Source: Microdochium bolleyi (taxonomy: Eukaryota > Ascomycota > Sordariomycetes > Xylariales > Microdochiaceae). From it: DNA of 64,000 nucleotides. The position numbers and the translations under genes are program-made. The notes under the pieces are model-generated. The model was given only the letters and a program-made list of their open reading frames with translations, searched no databases and was not told the DNA's origin. Location of the stretch: contig KQ964260.1 in assembly GCA_001566295.1 (NCBI GenBank), positions 496,001-560,000 on the forward strand, given 5' to 3'. Below, piece by piece: positions 61,101-64,000 of this stretch. How positions within the stretch are numbered: position 1 is the stretch's first letter; the number at the start of each line of letters is the position of its first letter.

Positions 61101-64000
61101 TTACCACGCTACCCACGCCACCGGACCCTTCGGGAAGGCCCTGACAAGCACCTTGCGGATCTCGTCCACACACAGGATCGCCAGTGCAAGCGGGATCGGG
61201 ATGAGCCAGAACTCGATCGGCACGGACGCGGTGCCAAACAAATTCTGCAGGCCCGGGACCTCGGTGACGAACACCGCGATGCCCAGACTGATGACGACGC
61301 TGAGGATCAGCCACGGGTTGCGCCGGGCCTTGGTGACAGGGTCCGCCTGGATGATGCTCATCCGCCGGTTGCGCACCGCGAGAATGTTGCCCCACTGCAG
61401 GATGACCAGGCAGACAAAGTACACGCACTGGCCCGTATTATTGAACGCGGTGAGCTCGTCCTGCGTGTAGCCCCGGTATCCGTCGCTGTAGCCCTCGAAG
61501 AGGAAGAAGAGCTCGCTTATGGGCATGCCCGCGTAGCGCCACATGTACAGGAAGAACATGGAGTGGGCGATGACAGTCTCCATGCAGCCGGTGAAGAGGT
61601 ACGCCTGGCCGTAGATGCGTGCCGTGATGAGGTGGTCGCGGCGAACGTCGCGGGGCGGCAACGAGAGGAGGTCGAACTCGGCCTTCTCCATGATGAGCGA
61701 CATGGAGAGGAAAAGGTCGGTGAAGACGCAGATGATGATCATGAGGAACGAGCTCAGGGGCAAGGGCACGCCGAAGAAGACGTTGACCAGCACGGGCCAG
61801 ATCTCGGACCAGGAGCCGGCAGGGAGGAGGTAGGAGATGACCTTCTGCAGGTTCTGGAAGACTAGACGGCCAAGGCGGATGCCCTCGATGATGCTATCGA
61901 ACTTGTCGAGCAGGACCAGATCCGCGGCCTCGATGGCCACGTCACTGCCCGTCGCGACGGCGACGCCGATGTCGGCCTGTCTCATCGCGGGGGCGTCGTT
62001 GACGCCGTCACCAGTGACCGCGACGACGTTGTGCCGGTGCTGGAACTCGATCACAATGCGCAGCTTCTGCTCGGGCGTGGTGCGCGCAAAGACAATCTCC
62101 TCGTACTCGCAGATGATGTCCCACTCCTCGTCGGAGAGCGAGTGCATCTGCGGGCCCTCGATGAGCAGGCTGCGCCCGTCTCCTCCGATGCGGCGCTTGT
62201 GCAGGTCAGCAGCCGAGATGGAGCCTGACGAGAGCAGATCGCGCATGGACGCCACGCTGTCGGGCTTCAGGTCGCTCGTGAAAATGCCAATGTTTCTCGC
62301 GATGGCAGCGCCCGTGAGCCCGTAGTCGCCAGTGACCATGAAGAAGCGGGCGCCAGAGCGACGGGCATCCTCAACAGTAGTGATGGCCTCCGGACGTGGG
62401 GGATCGACGATGCCGAAGATGCCGACGATCGTCAGGTTGCTGATGGCCGACGCGCGGACCTCTTCTCCGAACGCGTTGGCGCCGAGGGTGGCTAGAGGAG
62501 ACATTTTGCGCTCGCAGAGGACAATGACACGCTCGGCATTTCCGGACATCTCGTCCTGGAAGGCCTTGAAGGTAGCTCGGGCGCCGTCGGTCAGAGGCTC
62601 GACGGTGTTGGAAGAATTGGACCAGTAGTGCGTGCATGCCGGGAAGAGCACGTCAGGCGCACCCTTGACGTAGACTTGGTAGGTTGGCTTCTGAGCCTCG
62701 ATGGCGTCGGTCGTGGTATCGGTGGGAGAGTCGGAATACATTGTGAGCATCCACTTGTTCTTGGAGTTGAACGGGACCTGGAAAACCTTGCTGGGTGACG
62801 GCGCCTTCTTCTCATCCTTCTCGACTGCTTCGACAGCAGAGAACCGCAAGACAGCTGCGTCAGTGGCATTTCCCTGAACGGCGCGGTCGCTCACAGGCAA
62901 GTGCATGTCGGTCGGGTCGAAGGTGGCATCGTTGCACAGCACTGAGGCGTCGTGAAGTTTCTTGAGCGCAGGCGTGCACTCTGACCCTTGAGACCAGGCA
63001 TGCTGCACCGCGGACGGGCTCGCCTTGCCGTCAACAAATGCCACCGAGTTCACCGTCATGCGGTTCTGCGTAAGAGTGCCCGTCTTATCGGAGCAGATGA
63101 CATTGACACAGCCCAGGGTCTCGACCGTGCCGAGACTCTTGGGCAGGACATTGACCTGCTTCATGCGGCGCGCGATAAGCATCAGGGTCAGCGACACACC
63201 GATCGGCATGCCCTCGGGGATGAACGCGACCACGCAGCCCATGACGTTGTTGAGCATCGCCACGACGCTCATGTAGGTCGGGTGGTCCCGGCGCAGCCAT
63301 GCAACCCAAGCGATCACGATCAAGAGGGCAAGGCTGATGGTGAAGGCGATGATGATATACACAAAGCGCCAGATCTCGCGCTGGATGAGCGTCATCTTTT
63401 CTTTGACGTCACTCATGGCCTGGGCGATGCGGCCCATGACGGAGCGGTTGCCCGTGAGGATGACAATGCCTGTGCCTCCGCCATTGACGACCAGAGTGCC
63501 CATAAGCGCAATGTTGTGGGATTCGAGGAAGTTGGGGTCTGTGCAAGACACGCTGCCCTCGATCTCGTCAGACTCGCCGGTAAGGATCGCTCGGTCAAAG
63601 CGGATGTCGCCCGTGTGTGTCAGGAGGCGCAGGTCCGCGGGGACCTTGTTGCCCGTCTTGAGATGAACGATATCGCCAGCAACGAGCTCTGTGGTCCGAA
63701 TGCTAGTCAGGTTGCCATCGCGCAGTACGAGAGTTTCCGATGGTATGAGATTCATGATAGACTGCATTGTCCGGCCGGTCGACCAGTCCTGGAAAGCCGA
63801 GAAGCCGGCCTGGAGGAAGATGACAATCAGGATGAGGATGGCGAGCGCCAGGTTCGTCGGCGACGGAGGATCGCTCAAGGGCTTCCAACAGATGAAGAAG
63901 ATGACCACTCCAACCCACAGAATGGAACAGAAGCCTCCGAAGGTGTATCCGAGAAGTTTGCGGATGTAGTTTGTCTTCGGTTGTGGCAGCGTGTTCCTTC
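61101..64000 (-). CDS. P-type ATPase, type IIC-like (Na/K- or H/K-ATPase alpha-like), N-terminus beyond the window
   Basis: The frame is open from the right edge to the stop at 61101-61103, at least 966 residues. Visible core: FGGFCSILWVGVVIF with WKPLS at helix 1, LTGESDEIEG (actuator TGES), PEGMP in helix 4, the phosphorylation loop ICSDKTGTLTQNRMTV, the nucleotide-domain KGAPDVLF, MVTGDYGLTG, and GDGVNDAPAM. The six C-terminal helices are present. LESHNIALMGT and VETLGCVNVICSDKTG are closest to type IIC animal Na/K pumps rather than the ENA, PMR1 or PMA1 pumps usual in fungi. It should be a plasma-membrane cation pump; ion specificity is unknown. It is convergent with the dehydrogenase, stops about 160 bases apart. 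Confidence 0.93.
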   Translation of the reverse strand, partial: RNTLPQPKTNYIRKLLGYTFGGFCSILWVGVVIFFICWKPLSDPPSPTNLALAILILIVIFLQAGFSAFQDWSTGRTMQSIMNLIPSETLVLRDGNLTSIRTTELVAGDIVHLKTGNKVPADLRLLTHTGDIRFDRAILTGESDEIEGSVSCTDPNFLESHNIALMGTLVVNGGGTGIVILTGNRSVMGRIAQAMSDVKEKMTLIQREIWRFVYIIIAFTISLALLIVIAWVAWLRRDHPTYMSVVAMLNNVMGCVVAFIPEGMPIGVSLTLMLIARRMKQVNVLPKSLGTVETLGCVNVICSDKTGTLTQNRMTVNSVAFVDGKASPSAVQHAWSQGSECTPALKKLHDASVLCNDATFDPTDMHLPVSDRAVQGNATDAAVLRFSAVEAVEKDEKKAPSPSKVFQVPFNSKNKWMLTMYSDSPTDTTTDAIEAQKPTYQVYVKGAPDVLFPACTHYWSNSSNTVEPLTDGARATFKAFQDEMSGNAERVIVLCERKMSPLATLGANAFGEEVRASAISNLTIVGIFGIVDPPRPEAITTVEDARRSGARFFMVTGDYGLTGAAIARNIGIFTSDLKPDSVASMRDLLSSGSISAADLHKRRIGGDGRSLLIEGPQMHSLSDEEWDIICEYEEIVFARTTPEQKLRIVIEFQHRHNVVAVTGDGVNDAPAMRQADIGVAVATGSDVAIEAADLVLLDKFDSIIEGIRLGRLVFQNLQKVISYLLPAGSWSEIWPVLVNVFFGVPLPLSSFLMIIICVFTDLFLSMSLIMEKAEFDLLSLPPRDVRRDHLITARIYGQAYLFTGCMETVIAHSMFFLYMWRYAGMPISELFFLFEGYSDGYRGYTQDELTAFNNTGQCVYFVCLVILQWGNILAVRNRRMSIIQADPVTKARRNPWLILSVVISLGIAVFVTEVPGLQNLFGTASVPIEFWLIPIPLALAILCVDEIRKVLVRAFPKGPVAWVAW

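Overview
The window is nuclear DNA of a filamentous ascomycete (Pezizomycotina, most likely Sordariomycetes). Coding regions are GC-rich with strong GC preference at third positions. Introns are short (about 50-140 bases) with GT...CTGAC/CTAAT...AG signals. Gene families are typical of moulds: NmrA-like, Zn2Cys6 regulator, F-box, 2EXR, fungal rhodopsin-domain receptor, type III polyketide synthase and many MFS carriers. One AT-rich block carries the dinucleotide signature of repeat-induced point mutation (RIP). No operons, rRNA, CRISPR or convincing tRNA were seen.

Left part (0-14 kb): an NmrA-like oxidoreductase, an unrecognised 531-residue protein, a secreted GH67 alpha-glucuronidase whose promoter carries an XlnR-type site beside CreA-type sites, a DJ-1/PfpI protein, a His-rich PAP2 membrane phosphatase and a small two-helix membrane protein with a myristoylation-type N-terminus.

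14.9-26.3 kb: five tandem, same-strand F-box/leucine-rich paralogues in different states. Two are intact. One has a single frameshift. One has a Trp-to-stop change next to the RIP island. One is fragmented. Directly upstream of the array, in the same orientation, is a type III polyketide synthase (26.4-27.9 kb) that ends in Cys-Cys.

30-39 kb: a cell-surface/secretome block. It holds a six-exon secreted protein with a Ser/Thr-rich stalk and twelve tandem cystine-knot-like modules, a 2EXR-domain gene, a second secreted mucin-like protein with an apple/PAN-like end, and a fungal rhodopsin-domain receptor. The module-array protein is the most unusual object in the window: its five introns all interrupt the same place of the module in the same phase.

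39.2-45.6 kb is gene-poor. 45.6-56.6 kb is catabolic: an intradiol ring-cleavage dioxygenase, an intracellular GH5 glycosidase, a Zn2Cys6 regulator divergent from an alpha-glucoside-type sugar transporter, and a Dal5-type anion transporter. GH5, regulator and transporter look like a compact saccharide uptake-and-hydrolysis module. The right end holds a small lysine-rich protein, a medium-chain dehydrogenase/reductase, and a type IIC-like P-type ATPase cut by the window edge.

Exon structures were worked out by hand from splice signals, reading phase and family conservation. Wherever full exon sets are given, the exon lengths sum to a multiple of three.
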